From: Leifsonia xyli
GTDB taxonomy: Bacteria; Actinomycetota; Actinomycetes; Actinomycetales; Microbacteriaceae
Direction: 5' to 3'
Assembly (NCBI GenBank): GCA_001647635.1
Contig: CP014761.1
Coordinates: forward strand, 434,001 to 498,000
DNA length: 64,000 nucleotides
The notes under the pieces: model-generated
What the model saw: only the letters and a program-made list of their open reading frames with translations
What the model was told of the DNA's origin: nothing
The model's database searches: none
Position numbers and translations under genes: made by a program
Part shown: positions 48,443 through 61,517 of the stretch, one piece after another
Numbering within the stretch: the stretch's first letter is position 1
How the letters are laid out: every line of letters begins with the position of its first letter

Positions 48443-48778
48443 ATGACCGTATACCTGCATGACAGTCAGGGTGTGTGGATAGCGTTCCGGACCGACCCGA
48501 GGTCCCGGGACCTGTTCAATCCGGATGGCGACTGGATCGGCTGGTTCCCCTGGGGCGACGACGACGCCGTCACGCCTGACGGGGATTACCTGGGCACGAT
48601 CCGCGGCGACCGGCTGTTCGCCCAGAGTTCGCACGCCTACCGAGGCCGACCCGGCTATCCTGGCGCGCCCGCCTACCCCGGCGCCGCGCCGTATCCCGGC
48701 GCCGCGTCGTACACGGGTCTCCCGGACGACTGCGACGACGTCGCCGGCTCGTTCCTCTGGCCGCGCCTCGCGTCCTGA
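48443..48778 (+). CDS. hypothetical protein with Tyr-Pro-Gly repeats
   Basis: A 111-residue protein. The first half has short repeating beta units (VYLHDSQGVWIAFR, DLFNPDGDWIGWF, AVTPDGDYLGTI, GDRLF) like a small beta-propeller or 4-fold beta-flower. The second half repeats GYPGAPAYPGAAPYPGAASY. No signal peptide. I do not assign a function. Confidence 0.65.
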   Translation: MTVYLHDSQGVWIAFRTDPRSRDLFNPDGDWIGWFPWGDDDAVTPDGDYLGTIRGDRLFAQSSHAYRGRPGYPGAPAYPGAAPYPGAASYTGLPDDCDDVAGSFLWPRLAS

Positions 48779-48788
48779 CGCGCCCGAC

Positions 48789-49247
48789 TCAGTCAGAGAG
48801 GGCGGTCAGGCGCGCCCGGAGCGAGGGCCACGAGGCCGCGAAGCCGGGGTGCAGGGGCAGAGCGAGGACCTCGTCCACCGGCACCCAGCGCAGCTCGATG
48901 CTCTCGACGTCGGCCATGTGCGGCTCGAACGCGCGCACCGCCTGCGCGACCACGGTCGTGTACGACCAGAAACCGAGGTCGAGCACGCTCTCGAAGAGGA
49001 CGCGGACCGCGTCCGCGGGCACGGCAGCCTCTTCCGCGGCCTCCCGCAACGCCCCTTCGACAGCGGTCTCCTCCGCGTGACGGGCGCCACCCGGGAGCCC
49101 CCACGTGCCGCCGAAGTGGCTCCAGTCGGCCCGGTGCTGCAGCAGCACCCCGCGTCGCAGGTCGTGCACGAGCAGCCCGGCCGCGCCGAACCGGCCCCAG
49201 AACCGCTGGCCGTCCGGCCCCTCCACCCACGCGTCACCCGAGTCCAC
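48789..49247 (-). CDS. Nudix hydrolase
   Basis: A 152-residue protein with a Nudix box GARHAEETAVEGALREAAEEAAV (GX5EX7REUXEEXGU with a slightly altered end). The start GPDGQRFWGRFGAAGLLVHD fits the Nudix strand. It cleaves an unknown nucleoside diphosphate derivative. It is divergent from a second Nudix gene. Confidence 0.85.
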   Translation of the reverse strand: MDSGDAWVEGPDGQRFWGRFGAAGLLVHDLRRGVLLQHRADWSHFGGTWGLPGGARHAEETAVEGALREAAEEAAVPADAVRVLFESVLDLGFWSYTTVVAQAVRAFEPHMADVESIELRWVPVDEVLALPLHPGFAASWPSLRARLTALSD

Positions 49248-49377
49248 ACCCCCACGTTAGTCGCGCGGGCACGTGCGTCTGCGGCGTCCCGTAACATCTG
49301 CGCTCGATCGCCGCGACGCACACGTTACGCAGCGCCGCATGCACGCGACCGGGCGGATGCGGTGGGAGGCTGATTCC

Positions 49378-49857
49378 ATGACCGTCCGCAGCGCCGCCGT
49401 CCTCCTCCACCGCCGTCGCAGCGAGGTGGAGGTGTACATCGCGCACATGGGCGGGCCGTTCTGGGCGCGGAAGGACGAGGGGGCCTGGTCGTTCCCGAAG
49501 GGGATCGTCGAGGAGGGCGACCTCGGCGACGAGCTGTCGGCCGCGCGGCGGGAGTTCGCCGAGGAGATCGGGACGCCGCCGCCGGACGCCGACTACGTGC
49601 CCCTCGGCGAGTTCCGCGGATCGGGCAAGACGATCGTCGTGTTCGCCGCCGAGAGCGAGTTCGAGCCGGGCGAGGTGCGCAGCAACACCTTCGAGCTGGA
49701 GTGGCCGCCGCGGTCGGGGCGGCGGCAGGAGTTCCCGGAGGTGGACGACGCGCGCTGGTTCCCGCTCGTCGTCGCCCGCACCAAGCTCACGAAAGCGCAG
49801 CGGCCCATTCTGGACGCGCTGCTCGCGCGACTCGGACGCGACGCGGAAATGCCCTAG
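49378..49857 (+). CDS. Nudix hydrolase
   Basis: A 159-residue protein: MTVRSAAVLLHRRRSEVEVY at the start and the Nudix helix ARREFAEEIG inside KGIVEEGDLGDELSAARREFAEEIG. The Trp-Ser-Phe-Pro-Lys-Gly (WSFPKG) turn is that of NUDIX hydrolases acting on nucleoside diphosphate compounds. It is divergent from the other Nudix gene. Confidence 0.87.
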   Translation: MTVRSAAVLLHRRRSEVEVYIAHMGGPFWARKDEGAWSFPKGIVEEGDLGDELSAARREFAEEIGTPPPDADYVPLGEFRGSGKTIVVFAAESEFEPGEVRSNTFELEWPPRSGRRQEFPEVDDARWFPLVVARTKLTKAQRPILDALLARLGRDAEMP

Positions 49858-49918
49858 TCCCCACAGCCTCCCGCGCCCGTATGCTCGGCCCCACAGGGCG
49901 AGACCCGAGGGAGGGGCC

Positions 49919-50281
49919 GTGGCGAAGAGCAAGGCCGAGAAGGCCGCCGAGAAGGCGCTGGACACCGCGCGGGTCGCGGTCGGGGAGGCCGAGAAGGCCG
50001 TCCGCAAGCTCGACAAGAAGACCAAGCGCGAGGCCGAGGACCTGAGGGACCGGCTGGAGGCGGCGGCCAAGGACGCCAAGAAGGCCGTCCGCCGCGCGGG
50101 CAGGACCGCCGACGAGGCGCGCGCGTCCGCGAAGTCGGTGGCCGAGCACGTCGCGGTGCCCGCCTCGCATACCGGCATCCCGACATTCCGCGAGCTGCGC
50201 GACCGCGCGAAGGCGCGCGGCATCCAGGGCTACTCGCGCATGAACAAGGCGCAGCTGCTGCACGCGCTCGGCGAGGGATGA
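49919..50281 (+). CDS. lysine-rich protein with a C-terminal Rho-N/SAP-like domain
   Basis: A 120-residue protein from GTG 49919. Residues 1-85 are Ala/Lys/Glu-rich coiled-coil-like repeats. The last 40 (PTFRELRDRAKARGIQGYSRMNKAQLLHAL) match the Rho termination factor N-terminal fold, which binds nucleic acid. It is probably a small histone-like DNA- or RNA-binding protein. Confidence 0.72.
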   Translation: MAKSKAEKAAEKALDTARVAVGEAEKAVRKLDKKTKREAEDLRDRLEAAAKDAKKAVRRAGRTADEARASAKSVAEHVAVPASHTGIPTFRELRDRAKARGIQGYSRMNKAQLLHALGEG

Positions 50282-50352
50282 CGACCGGGCCCCGAGCGCA
50301 TCCGGCGGCCGCCGTTCACCGACGCTTAACCCGCCGCCCGTAGCGTGCCGCC

Positions 50353-54351
<3,999 letters not shown>

Positions 54352-54355
<4 letters not shown>

Positions 54356-55656
54356 CGGACGCCGCGCCGCACAGCTACCTCCCTCGCTCGGGCACCGACG
54401 ACTACGCGGTGCTGCAGTACGACCTGGACCTGAACTACCGGGTGGCGACCAACCGGCTGGATGCGACGGCCGTCATCCGCGCCCGCGCCGCAGTGGACCT
54501 CGCCGCGGTCGTGCTCGACCTGGTGCACCTGAAGGCGAAACGCGTCCGGATCGACGGACTCAAGCGCGCGCGCTTCAGCCAGAACGCGACGCACCTGCGG
54601 ATAACGCCGCCCGCCGTGCTGCCGGCGGGCACGGAGTTCACCGTCGAGATCGCGTACGACGGCTCGCCGGCGCCGCGCCGCACCCGCTGGGGGACGCTCG
54701 GCTGGGAGGAGCTGACCGACGGCGTGATCGTCGCCGCGCAGCCCTCCGGCGCGCCCACCTGGTTCCCCTGCAACGACCGGCCGTCCGACAAGGCCGCGTA
54801 CCGCATTCGGATCACCACCGAGCAGGCCTACACGGTGCTCGCGACGGGCGAGCCGATCAGCCACAGCGTGAGCGGCGGCCGCGGCACCTGGACGTTCGAG
54901 CGCGAGGAGCCGACCGCCACCTATCTCGCTGCGGTGCAGATCGGCCGCTACACGCTCGAACGGCGGCGCACCGACGGCGTGGACTGGGCCGTCGCCTACC
55001 CCCCGGCTCTCGCCCGGCGCGTCCTGCACGACTTCGAGCCTGTCGGTCGCATGCTGGAGGTTTTCCAGCGGCGGTTCGGACCGTATCCGTTCCCGTCCTA
55101 CACCGTCGTCGTGACCGAGGACCCGCTGGAGATCCCGCTCGAGTCGCAGGCGATGGCGGCCTTCGGGTCGTCGCACGCCGACGGCCGCGGCGGCTCCGAG
55201 CGACTGATCGCCCACGAGCTCGCCCACCAGTGGTTCGGCAACAGCGTGGGGCTCGCCTCCTGGCGCGACATCTGGCTGAACGAGGGCTTCGCCTGCTACG
55301 CCGAGTGGCTGTGGTCGGAGGCGTCCGGAGGGCTGTCGGCCGCGACTCACGCCCGTGCCCACCACGACCGACTGCGGCTCGCGCCGAAGGACCTCCTCCT
55401 GGGCGATCCCGGCCCCGACGACATGTTCGACGACCGCGTCTACAAGCGCGGCGCCTGCCTCCTCCACGCGCTGCGCAACCGGCTCGGCGACGAGCGCTTC
55501 TTCGAGCTGCTGCACGCGTGGACCCGGAACCACCGGTTCGGGACGGTCACCAGCGCCGACTTCGAGGCGCTCTCCCGGGCGTTCTCGGATGAGCCGCTGG
55601 ATGCGTTCTTCGACGCGTGGCTCCGCGAGACGCGGCTGCCGTCGCTGTCGGGATGA
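54352..55656 (+). CDS. M1-family metallopeptidase
   Basis: A 434-residue zinc aminopeptidase. The metal site is His288-Glu289-x-x-His292 (HELAHQW) plus Glu311 in NEGF. The exopeptidase GAMEN is replaced by SQAMAAF. Shorter than PepN-type enzymes, it lacks the large C-terminal helical domain. No signal peptide is seen. It is coupled by ATGA to the Pls-type NRPS, which suggests it trims or releases that peptide, but a separate role is possible. Confidence 0.85.
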
Positions 55657-55662
55657 GCCGGG

Positions 55663-56307
55663 CTAGCGCTGCTCGGCGATCGTGACGACGAAACCCGGTT
55701 CGCGGACCGGGCGCAGTCGGTAGCGCCGGCCGTCGAGCGCGGCGCCGCGAAAACCGAGCCGGACGGCGTCGGGCACGACGCGCAGGCCGCGTCCGTCGGC
55801 CTTCAGCACGGCCTCGACGGCGGTCCAGCGGCGGAGCGGGTCGCCGCGGCCGGGCGCGAGGTCGTCGATCGCTGCGCGGCGCTCCTCGGGCACATCGGCG
55901 GGTTCGGCGTCGATGCCCACGGGGACGCGTGAGGCGACGGCGAAGGCACGTCCGCCGGCGTGGGCGAGGGCCAGGTGCAGCGAGCTTCCGGCCACAGTCG
56001 GGCGTCCATGCGAGAGGCCGCAGTCGGGGCAGCTCGCCTCGATCTGGATGCGGGGCTCACCCGCGTCGGCGGCTGCGGCGAACAGGGCGGCGCGACCCGC
56101 CAGGAATCGTCGCCGGACCCCATCGTCGCGGAGGCCGTCGAGTCGGCGGCGGTCGCCACCGGACAGGCGCCCGGCGATGTCGTCGGCGGCTGCGCCGTAG
56201 GGCACGACCACGAAGGCGGGCACCGCATCCTCCGTTCGCCGCAGCCGACGGACCGATGCTACCCTGCGGTCCGCGAGCAGGCTATCGACCGGTGGCGCCG
56301 CGGACAT
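55663..56307 (-). CDS. 4'-phosphopantetheinyl transferase
   Basis: A 214-residue Sfp/AcpS-superfamily enzyme. VGIDAEP (Asp metal ligand) and RWTAVEAVLKADGRGL (W-EA-K motif, Lys partly replaced) are the family signature. It attaches phosphopantetheine to carrier proteins and faces the NRPS-peptidase pair, ending 7 bases from the peptidase stop. It is the probable activator of the NRPS carrier Ser. Confidence 0.82.
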   Translation of the reverse strand: MSAAPPVDSLLADRRVASVRRLRRTEDAVPAFVVVPYGAAADDIAGRLSGGDRRRLDGLRDDGVRRRFLAGRAALFAAAADAGEPRIQIEASCPDCGLSHGRPTVAGSSLHLALAHAGGRAFAVASRVPVGIDAEPADVPEERRAAIDDLAPGRGDPLRRWTAVEAVLKADGRGLRVVPDAVRLGFRGAALDGRRYRLRPVREPGFVVTIAEQR

Positions 56308-56383
56308 GCGCGAGTCGCCGGACAGCCGTCGGGTCGGCTGCCGGCGCCTCGCCGTCAGGGTAAGCGGGCGTTCGGGGGTGGGA

Positions 56384-56941
56384 TCAGCGGGCGGTGCCGC
56401 TGCTCCCGTCGTCGAAGCGCGGTGCCTCGTGGCGCGGCGCGTGGCGTGCGGCGTCGTCGACCGGCGCGGCGTCGTTCGCCGGGATTGTCCCGGCCGGAGC
56501 GGGCCCGCCCGCGGCCGCGGTTCCCGCCGGCGCGGCGGCGGGTGCAGCATCGCGCTCGTCGACGTCGCGAGCCGTTCCGTCGTCCACGCGGTTGCCGTGG
56601 CGGTCGGTCTTCACGTCCGGGTCGACGCGGTCCGCCTTGCGCAGGGCCTCGTCCGACTCCGCGCGGGCCTTCTCCGCCGCGGCCTGGCGTTCGGCCGACT
56701 CCGCCTTCAGGCGCTCGGCGTCGACCTCGGCCTGCTTGGCATCGGCGGCGGCACGGGCGGCCTTCGCTTCCCGTTCACGGGCGTCCAACTGCGTCTGCGC
56801 AGCGGACTGCCGCATCTCCTCCGCGCGGCGCCGATCGGCCTCGCGCTTGCGGTTGCGGCCGACGGTCGCGGCGATGACGGCGATCACGATGACGACGATC
56901 ACCACGACGACGATCAGGATGATCCATCCGGTTGTGTTCAT
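56384..56941 (-). CDS. single-pass membrane protein with coiled coil
   Basis: A 185-residue protein: a very hydrophobic N-terminal helix (residues about 5-26), then an Arg/Ala/Glu coiled coil (REREAKAARAAADAKQAEVD, ERLKAESAERQAAAEKARAES) and a proline-alanine-rich tail with RHAPRHEAPRF. It has the look of a membrane-anchored spacer protein. No family assigned. Confidence 0.7.
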   Translation of the reverse strand: MNTTGWIILIVVVVIVVIVIAVIAATVGRNRKREADRRRAEEMRQSAAQTQLDAREREAKAARAAADAKQAEVDAERLKAESAERQAAAEKARAESDEALRKADRVDPDVKTDRHGNRVDDGTARDVDERDAAPAAAPAGTAAAGGPAPAGTIPANDAAPVDDAARHAPRHEAPRFDDGSSGTAR

Positions 56942-57036
56942 GCCGGGTCACGGTACGCCGGAGCGCCGAAATAGCTAGGGGATTGAAGGATCGGGTCCGT
57001 ACGCCACGGAGGAGGGCTAACCCACCCGGGGATCTG

Positions 57037-57086
57037 TGGTAGGGCGGACGGGACTTGAACCCGTGACCGAGGAATTATGAGTTCCT
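57037..57086 (-). other. 3' half of a tRNA(CAT), candidate integration attachment site
   Basis: On the minus strand an anticodon stem-loop AGGAA-CTCATAA-TTCCT, then a CGGTC variable loop, the T-arm ACGGG-TTCAAGT-CCCGT, and acceptor strand CCGCCCT-A-CCA follow tRNA-Met(CAT). The 5' half cannot be found: nothing upstream pairs with CCGCCCT. This is the usual scar left when an element integrates at a tRNA 3' end, and the integrase gene starts within 165 bases. Confidence 0.75.
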
Positions 57087-57180
57087 GGGTACGTTCCGAT
57101 CTCCCGTTGGGCCATCTGGAGCTCCCGCGGAATTACACGGTTTTTTGGTGAACGTTCCGGAACGGAACTGCATGACCATG

Positions 57181-57221
57181 TGTACCCTAGCGTGTACCCT
57201 TGTGTACCCTACCGAGTACCT
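57181..57221. repeat. three TGTACCCT repeats upstream of the integrase gene
   Basis: TGTACCCT occurs at 57181-57188, 57193-57200 and 57203-57210, with a degenerate GAGTACCT at 57214-57221. They lie 28-68 bases before the integrase start and 95-135 bases from the tRNA fragment. They may be integrase arm-type sites or an operator. Confidence 0.6.
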
Positions 57222-57248
57222 CGCAGATCGGCACCAGGAGACCAACCC

Positions 57249-58652
57249 ATGCCAGCCAGACGTAAGCCCCGCCCCCGTAACCGCGCCGAAGCGGAAGCGC
57301 TCGGTGTCAACCCGCGCGACCGCCGGCGAAATGGCGAGGGTGGCCTGTTCTTCGTCAGCGGGCGTCAATTGTGGGAGGGGCGCATTGAGCTGCCACCGGA
57401 CCCGGTCACCGGGAAGCGGCGGTACAAGACGGTGCGGTCGAAGAGTGAGGAGCAGGCGCGGATCAAGCTCGATGCTGCTCGTCTCGAACTGATCGAGCAC
57501 GGCAACGTCATCACCGATCGGTCCACTGTCGAGGACGTCGTCTGGTACTGGTACGAGAACCACGACATCAAGCCGTCAACTCGTGCGTCGTACCGATCGA
57601 AGATCACCAACCAGATCGTGCCGTTCTTTGGGGCGAAGCTGGTCCGCCAGGTTACGGTGACTGACATTCGGGAATGGCACAAGTGGCAGACCCGCCCGTC
57701 AGTAGTCAACGGGAAGGCGACTGGTGACCTCGGCTTGTCGCAGTCGTCAGCGCGGACAGCCCACTTCATCCTCAGCCAGGCTCTTCAGGAGGCTCGGGCG
57801 CAGAAGCTCGTGCGCACCAATGAAGCTGACCTGGCTGGCCCGCCGGAGATCGACGCGTCCGCGACGGGAGCGATGGTCAGAGGCGCTCTTACCTCAGAGC
57901 AGGCGTTCACACTCCTCGAGCATGTTGCTGACGATCGCCTCGCCGCCCGGTGGGTGATGGCACTGCTGACCGGCGCCCGGCAAGGCGAATGCCTGGGTCT
58001 GACGCTTGACCGGGTGGACTTCGACGCCGGCGTGCTCGACCTGTCCTGGCAGCTGCAACGCATCGCGTGGCGCCACGGGTGCGTACCGGACCGGCAAGAG
58101 CCGGTCTGCGGGCATGCATACGGGGCGTACTGCCCCGATCGGGTGCTCGACGCTAAGAAGTCATGGACGCACCGTCACCTTGTCGGTGGCCTGTATCTCT
58201 CCAGCCCGAAGACGAAGTCCAGCACCCGGACGATTCCGCTGGTGGAGCCGTTCACGAGCATTCTCCGCGAACGCGTCGAAGCGGCGAAGGACGAGGCGAA
58301 CCCTCACGGTCTCGTCTTCACCAGCGGCGAGAAGTACTCCGGCCCGAACGCGAAGGAACGCAGCCCCATCGACGGGTCGCCGCTAGACCCGAGCCGTGAC
58401 TCGAAACGGTGGAAGGCGCTTCTTAACGAGGTGGGCCTCCCTGACGTGAAGCTCCACTCGGCCCGTAACACTGCGGTGACAACGCTGCTCGACCTTGACG
58501 TGCCGCCGCATGTCGTCCAGCAGATCGTCGGCCACGGTTCTGTGGACATGACACGCAGGTACGACCGACCGAACGTAGAACGCCTCCGAGCCCACATGGG
58601 CAAGCTCGAAGGCGCTTACGGCGGTGTTTGGACGGCTGCTGGTCAGAGGTAG
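57249..58652 (+). CDS. tyrosine recombinase (integrase) of an integrated element
   Basis: A 467-residue site-specific recombinase. Catalytic Arg244 (TGARQGE), His403-x-x-Arg406 (HSARNT), His429 (VGHGS) and Tyr438 (RRYDR) are all present. The N-terminal part, with WYWYENHDIKPSTRASYRSK, is the SAM-like core-binding region. ATG 57249 follows repeats and an AT-rich leader. It lies next to the tRNA 3' fragment, so it probably drives integration there. It is accompanied by an excisionase-like gene with convergent overlap. Confidence 0.9.
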   Translation: MPARRKPRPRNRAEAEALGVNPRDRRRNGEGGLFFVSGRQLWEGRIELPPDPVTGKRRYKTVRSKSEEQARIKLDAARLELIEHGNVITDRSTVEDVVWYWYENHDIKPSTRASYRSKITNQIVPFFGAKLVRQVTVTDIREWHKWQTRPSVVNGKATGDLGLSQSSARTAHFILSQALQEARAQKLVRTNEADLAGPPEIDASATGAMVRGALTSEQAFTLLEHVADDRLAARWVMALLTGARQGECLGLTLDRVDFDAGVLDLSWQLQRIAWRHGCVPDRQEPVCGHAYGAYCPDRVLDAKKSWTHRHLVGGLYLSSPKTKSSTRTIPLVEPFTSILRERVEAAKDEANPHGLVFTSGEKYSGPNAKERSPIDGSPLDPSRDSKRWKALLNEVGLPDVKLHSARNTAVTTLLDLDVPPHVVQQIVGHGSVDMTRRYDRPNVERLRAHMGKLEGAYGGVWTAAGQR

Positions 58653-58900
58653 CTTGGGAGGCTCTTCAGCCACCGTTCCAGCTCGTCGGAGGGAATCAGT
58701 GGCTTGGAGTTAGCCATGCGGCCGCGGAGCGAACCGTCGGCCAGTCTCGCGCGGATGAACCTGTCGCTGAGTCCGACAGCTGCTGCTGCCTGCTGCACGG
58801 TGTACGCGAGGGGGCGCGCTGCCTGCAGGAACACGGTCGCGGGCGGGTTCTCGGCAAGGTACTGCTCGACGGTCTGGGGCGGAGTATAGGTGTTGGTCAC
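58643..58900 (-). CDS. excisionase-like helix-turn-helix protein
   Basis: An 85-residue protein: PLAYTVQQAAAAVGLSDRFIRARLADGSLRGRMANSKPLIPSDELERWLKSLP has the MerR/excisionase helix-turn-helix pattern. The frame overlaps the integrase stop by 10 bases on the opposite strand. GTG 58900 is taken as the start; an earlier start at 59029 would overlap the small gene. It probably promotes excision or controls integrase. Confidence 0.72.
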   Translation of the reverse strand: MTNTYTPPQTVEQYLAENPPATVFLQAARPLAYTVQQAAAAVGLSDRFIRARLADGSLRGRMANSKPLIPSDELERWLKSLPSYL

Positions 58901-58979
58901 CTTCACTCTGTGCGCGAGGTCAGAGGTCGGCTGGGTTCCCGCGCCCTTCCGACGTATCCTCGAACAAACCTTCGAGGAA

Positions 58980-59183
58980 ATGGAGGATGCGGTGGACGAG
59001 AACACGCGCGAGTCCGAGGACGGCTTCAACGGTGCTTACCCTTCGTCCGACGGCGACTGGGCGGAGCGGGCGTACCGCGACGCCGGCATGGAACCCCCGT
59101 GGACCCTGCATTACGAGGACGGCAAGGTCGTCGGCCCCGCCACTCCCCCGGACGGCGACGCTGCGCCGCCGCATCGGGTCTAG
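58980..59183 (+). CDS. small acidic hypothetical protein
   Basis: A 67-residue acidic protein (EDAVDENTRESEDGFNGAYP, then DAGMEPPWTLHYEDGKVVGP). GAGGAA lies just before ATG 58980. Its stop overlaps the end of the convergent gene at 59180. It has no membrane segment and no recognised family. Confidence 0.6.
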   Translation: MEDAVDENTRESEDGFNGAYPSSDGDWAERAYRDAGMEPPWTLHYEDGKVVGPATPPDGDAAPPHRV

Positions 59184-59761
59184 GCGCGGACGTACCGAAG
59201 ACGAGCGCCGCTGACGTACTCGCCCTTGTACTTGCGGAGTGAGCCGTCAGTACCGGGGATGGAGATCTCCTGCGGCGGCCGCCCGTCGGTGAAGGGAACA
59301 GCTCGCTCGGTCACGGCCCCCTGATCATCGTGGAACGGAACGATTTGGAACGTCATCCCCGGTACAGGGGTTGTAGTGGCGCGGACGAGGACGTAGTCGT
59401 GCAGCTGTTCGTCGGTGAGCGCGCGGATGGATCGGGCGAGGCCGGCGCCGCTGCGGGCTTCGTCTGACGCCCACGCCCTTACTTCACGGGTGAGCTCATC
59501 GATAACGTCGTTGAACGAGCCTTCCACGGTGACGGTGATCCCTGGTGGTGTCATGATCGCCCACGTCGTCGTCCGGCTGGTGCTGTCACGACCGAACACG
59601 ACCTTGACGTCGGAGCGTGTGGTCCGCATCTCCCGCCAGGCGACGAACTCACCGGGCGTGAACAGGTCGGCGAGTTGGCGCATCGCGTCCGCGTGGTGCA
59701 GCCCGGCGGCTGAGGCCAGGACGCTGCGTTGAACGAATGCGGTGTCGTCGGGGATGTTCAC
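59180..59761 (-). CDS. hypothetical protein of the integrated element
   Basis: A 193-residue protein starting at GTG 59761. It has RHADAMRQLADLFTP-like helical parts and TWAIMTPPGITVTVEGSF plus ALTDEQLHDYVLVRATTTPVPGMTFQIVPFHDDQG. I recognise no family; no membrane or signal segment is seen. It is divergent from the next gene. Confidence 0.6.
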   Translation of the reverse strand: MNIPDDTAFVQRSVLASAAGLHHADAMRQLADLFTPGEFVAWREMRTTRSDVKVVFGRDSTSRTTTWAIMTPPGITVTVEGSFNDVIDELTREVRAWASDEARSGAGLARSIRALTDEQLHDYVLVRATTTPVPGMTFQIVPFHDDQGAVTERAVPFTDGRPPQEISIPGTDGSLRKYKGEYVSGARLRYVRA

Positions 59762-59807
59762 TGAGGAATTCTACGGGCGGTCGGACGTCGCTACTACGCT
59801 GTCGACC

Positions 59808-60215
59808 ATGAGCGAACGCGCCGAGCATCTTCCGTTGCTACCCGACGCTGCAGGCGCGTACGAGAAGCTACTGGCGGTCGGGTTCGACACGGAAGAGTTG
59901 ATCGCCGGGTGGTCGGTGATCCTCTTGGAGTTGCGTGAACGGCTCGCGGCCCGGTCGCCAGAGTTCGTCCTGCGGGCAAAGGAGAAATTTGCCCTGCCGA
60001 CCTTCGTCGCGTATTACACCGGCGACGTCTCGGAGCAGGACAAGGCCGTCGCTGAGTCTGCCGCGCGTTACTCGGAGTCGGTCGCCTCGCTGACGTGTCA
60101 GTGGTGCTCGAGACCGGGCCGGCCTCGCTCCGAGAAGATCATCACAGTCGCCTGCGACGGCTGCCTTCCGCTGCTTCTCGCCGCGTGGGATGAGCGCCAC
60201 GCACCGATCAGCTAG
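59808..60215 (+). CDS. hypothetical protein with a C-terminal zinc-like motif
   Basis: A 135-residue protein. A helical N-terminus (LPLLPDAAGAYEKLLAVGFDTEELIAGW) is followed by CQWC and CDGC spaced by 20 residues, as in a small zinc ribbon. It probably binds DNA or a partner. It ends 8 bases inside the convergent DUF2637 gene. Confidence 0.6.
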   Translation: MSERAEHLPLLPDAAGAYEKLLAVGFDTEELIAGWSVILLELRERLAARSPEFVLRAKEKFALPTFVAYYTGDVSEQDKAVAESAARYSESVASLTCQWCSRPGRPRSEKIITVACDGCLPLLLAAWDERHAPIS

Positions 60216-60590
60216 CTGCTTTCGCTGCGGCGACGTACCGGGCGCCGGTCTTGCGGCTGACGCCGAGGGCTGCCGCAACCTCGGGGCCGGTGGGCCAGCT
60301 GCCGCGATCGGCAACGCGGTCCAGCACCCACTGGACGCCCGCTGACTTCGCTTCACCGGCGCCGTCGTCACCACGGCCGCAGGGGTCTTCAGCGCGGCGG
60401 GTCGTCTGCGAGCCGGAGTCTTGGCGCCGACGAACGCCGTACCGCCCGCGGTGACGGGCATCAGGTACGCCAGCGGGATTGGGATGCGGCTCTGCATCGC
60501 CAGCTCGACATGGGCGTGGTAGCTCAGTGTGAACGAGGCGATCGCGACGACAGTCACGAGGGCACCGAGAACCCTGGTGTTGTTGGTCAT
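60208..60590 (-). pseudogene. DUF2637/SpdB-like gene with one frameshift
   Basis: The start MTNNTRVLGALVTVVAIASF with SYHAHVELAMQSRIPIPLAYLMPVTAGG fits the DUF2637 family (SpdB-like transfer/replication-linked proteins of actinobacterial elements). The C-terminal helix-turn-helix end, GSWPTGPEVAAALGVSRKTGARYV, is in another frame. One added base near 60355-60365 gives 127 residues. Such genes go with actinomycete integrative conjugative elements. Confidence 0.65.
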
Positions 60591-60989
60591 GCTTCGCCTC
60601 TGCGCGGCAAAACCCTTTAGGGTGCTTTGGTTTGTGTTTGCTGAGCGTTCCCTGGACGTGGCAATAAGGGCGAGCACCACCTCCGCGGGCTACCTCCTCA
60701 TCTCCCCCGCCGAGAATCACTACGAATAAGCAACACGCAACACCGCCTTGTAGAAACCTGCATGGTCTTCAGGTTCTTCATGATTTGTTCAAATGGACTG
60801 GTCGCCACAGCGACGAAGCGCCGCCCCCGAATACGGAGACGGCGCGCCTTCATGACACGGAGCCTCATCAGTCATTCAGGGCCGGGCCAAGTCCAGAACA
60901 CAGGTCTGAAGGGGCTGTTCTGCGCCGGGAACGCGAAGTAAGCGCGACTTGAGGCTCGTACGGCGCGAGAGCTTTCAACGCTGGCCGGG
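60591..60989. other. gap without a clear gene
   Basis: No coding frame is convincing. Base composition is lower in GC than the chromosome. It probably holds the promoter of the DUF2637 gene and the terminator of the convergent GntR gene. I see no strong hairpin. Confidence 0.4.
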
Positions 60990-61517
60990 CTAATTCCAGT
61001 CGTGGTCTAAGAAAAGCTCGCGTGCCGCTGCCCTTGCGCCACCCTCCTCAAAACCATCCCATTCGTCGTCCCACTCGCGCTCGGGATCGTCTAATTGCGT
61101 GTTCTCGTTGACTTCCCGCGAGGACTGCTTGTCCGGTTCCGCGTCCGAGTGTCCGGTCGAACTCTCGATCAGGTTGGCGAGACGTAACGTTTCAGGTGAG
61201 GCAGTCTCCTCACCTCGGAGCAAAAGAACTCGCTCGTTGTGGCTGAGGCTCTCTGTCTGTTCGAGAAATGCCCGCGCACTCGCCAGCGCCGAACTCTGGG
61301 CCGCCTTGTCGTGGGCCACGCATGCGGGCAGCCGGTCCCCTTGTCGTACCAAGTACCCGGCGTCGCACAGCCGTTTGACGATTGGGTGCATGGCTTGTGG
61401 GGAGATCCCGAAGGCAGCCGCCAGCGCTCGCACCGATGGAAGTTGGCGACCCGCGCTCAGCCGGCCCGCTATAACGGAGCTTGCAATTCCGTCGAAAATC
61501 TCTTCCGACCGCGACAC
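60990..61517 (-). CDS. GntR-family regulator with acidic tail
   Basis: A 175-residue protein from GTG 61517. EEIFDGIASSVIAGRLSAGRQLPSVRALAAAFGISPQAMHPIVKRLCDAGYLVRQ is a GntR winged helix. The C-terminus is strongly acidic (DDPEREWDDEWDGFEEGG). GntR regulators of KorSA/TraR type control transfer in actinomycete elements. GGAGGAAATAC precedes the start. The long upstream region is its probable target. Confidence 0.78.
   Translation of the reverse strand: MSRSEEIFDGIASSVIAGRLSAGRQLPSVRALAAAFGISPQAMHPIVKRLCDAGYLVRQGDRLPACVAHDKAAQSSALASARAFLEQTESLSHNERVLLLRGEETASPETLRLANLIESSTGHSDAEPDKQSSREVNENTQLDDPEREWDDEWDGFEEGGARAAARELFLDHDWN

Noticed and set aside
57037..57120. A complete tRNA gene
   Set aside because: The 5' acceptor and D-arm expected to pair with CCGCCCT are absent; a D-arm-like stretch upstream has 14 extra bases and no matching acceptor strand.
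57181..57221. CRISPR array
   Set aside because: Repeats are only 8 bp with 2-4-bp gaps and no cas genes are present. No CRISPR array is visible elsewhere in the window.
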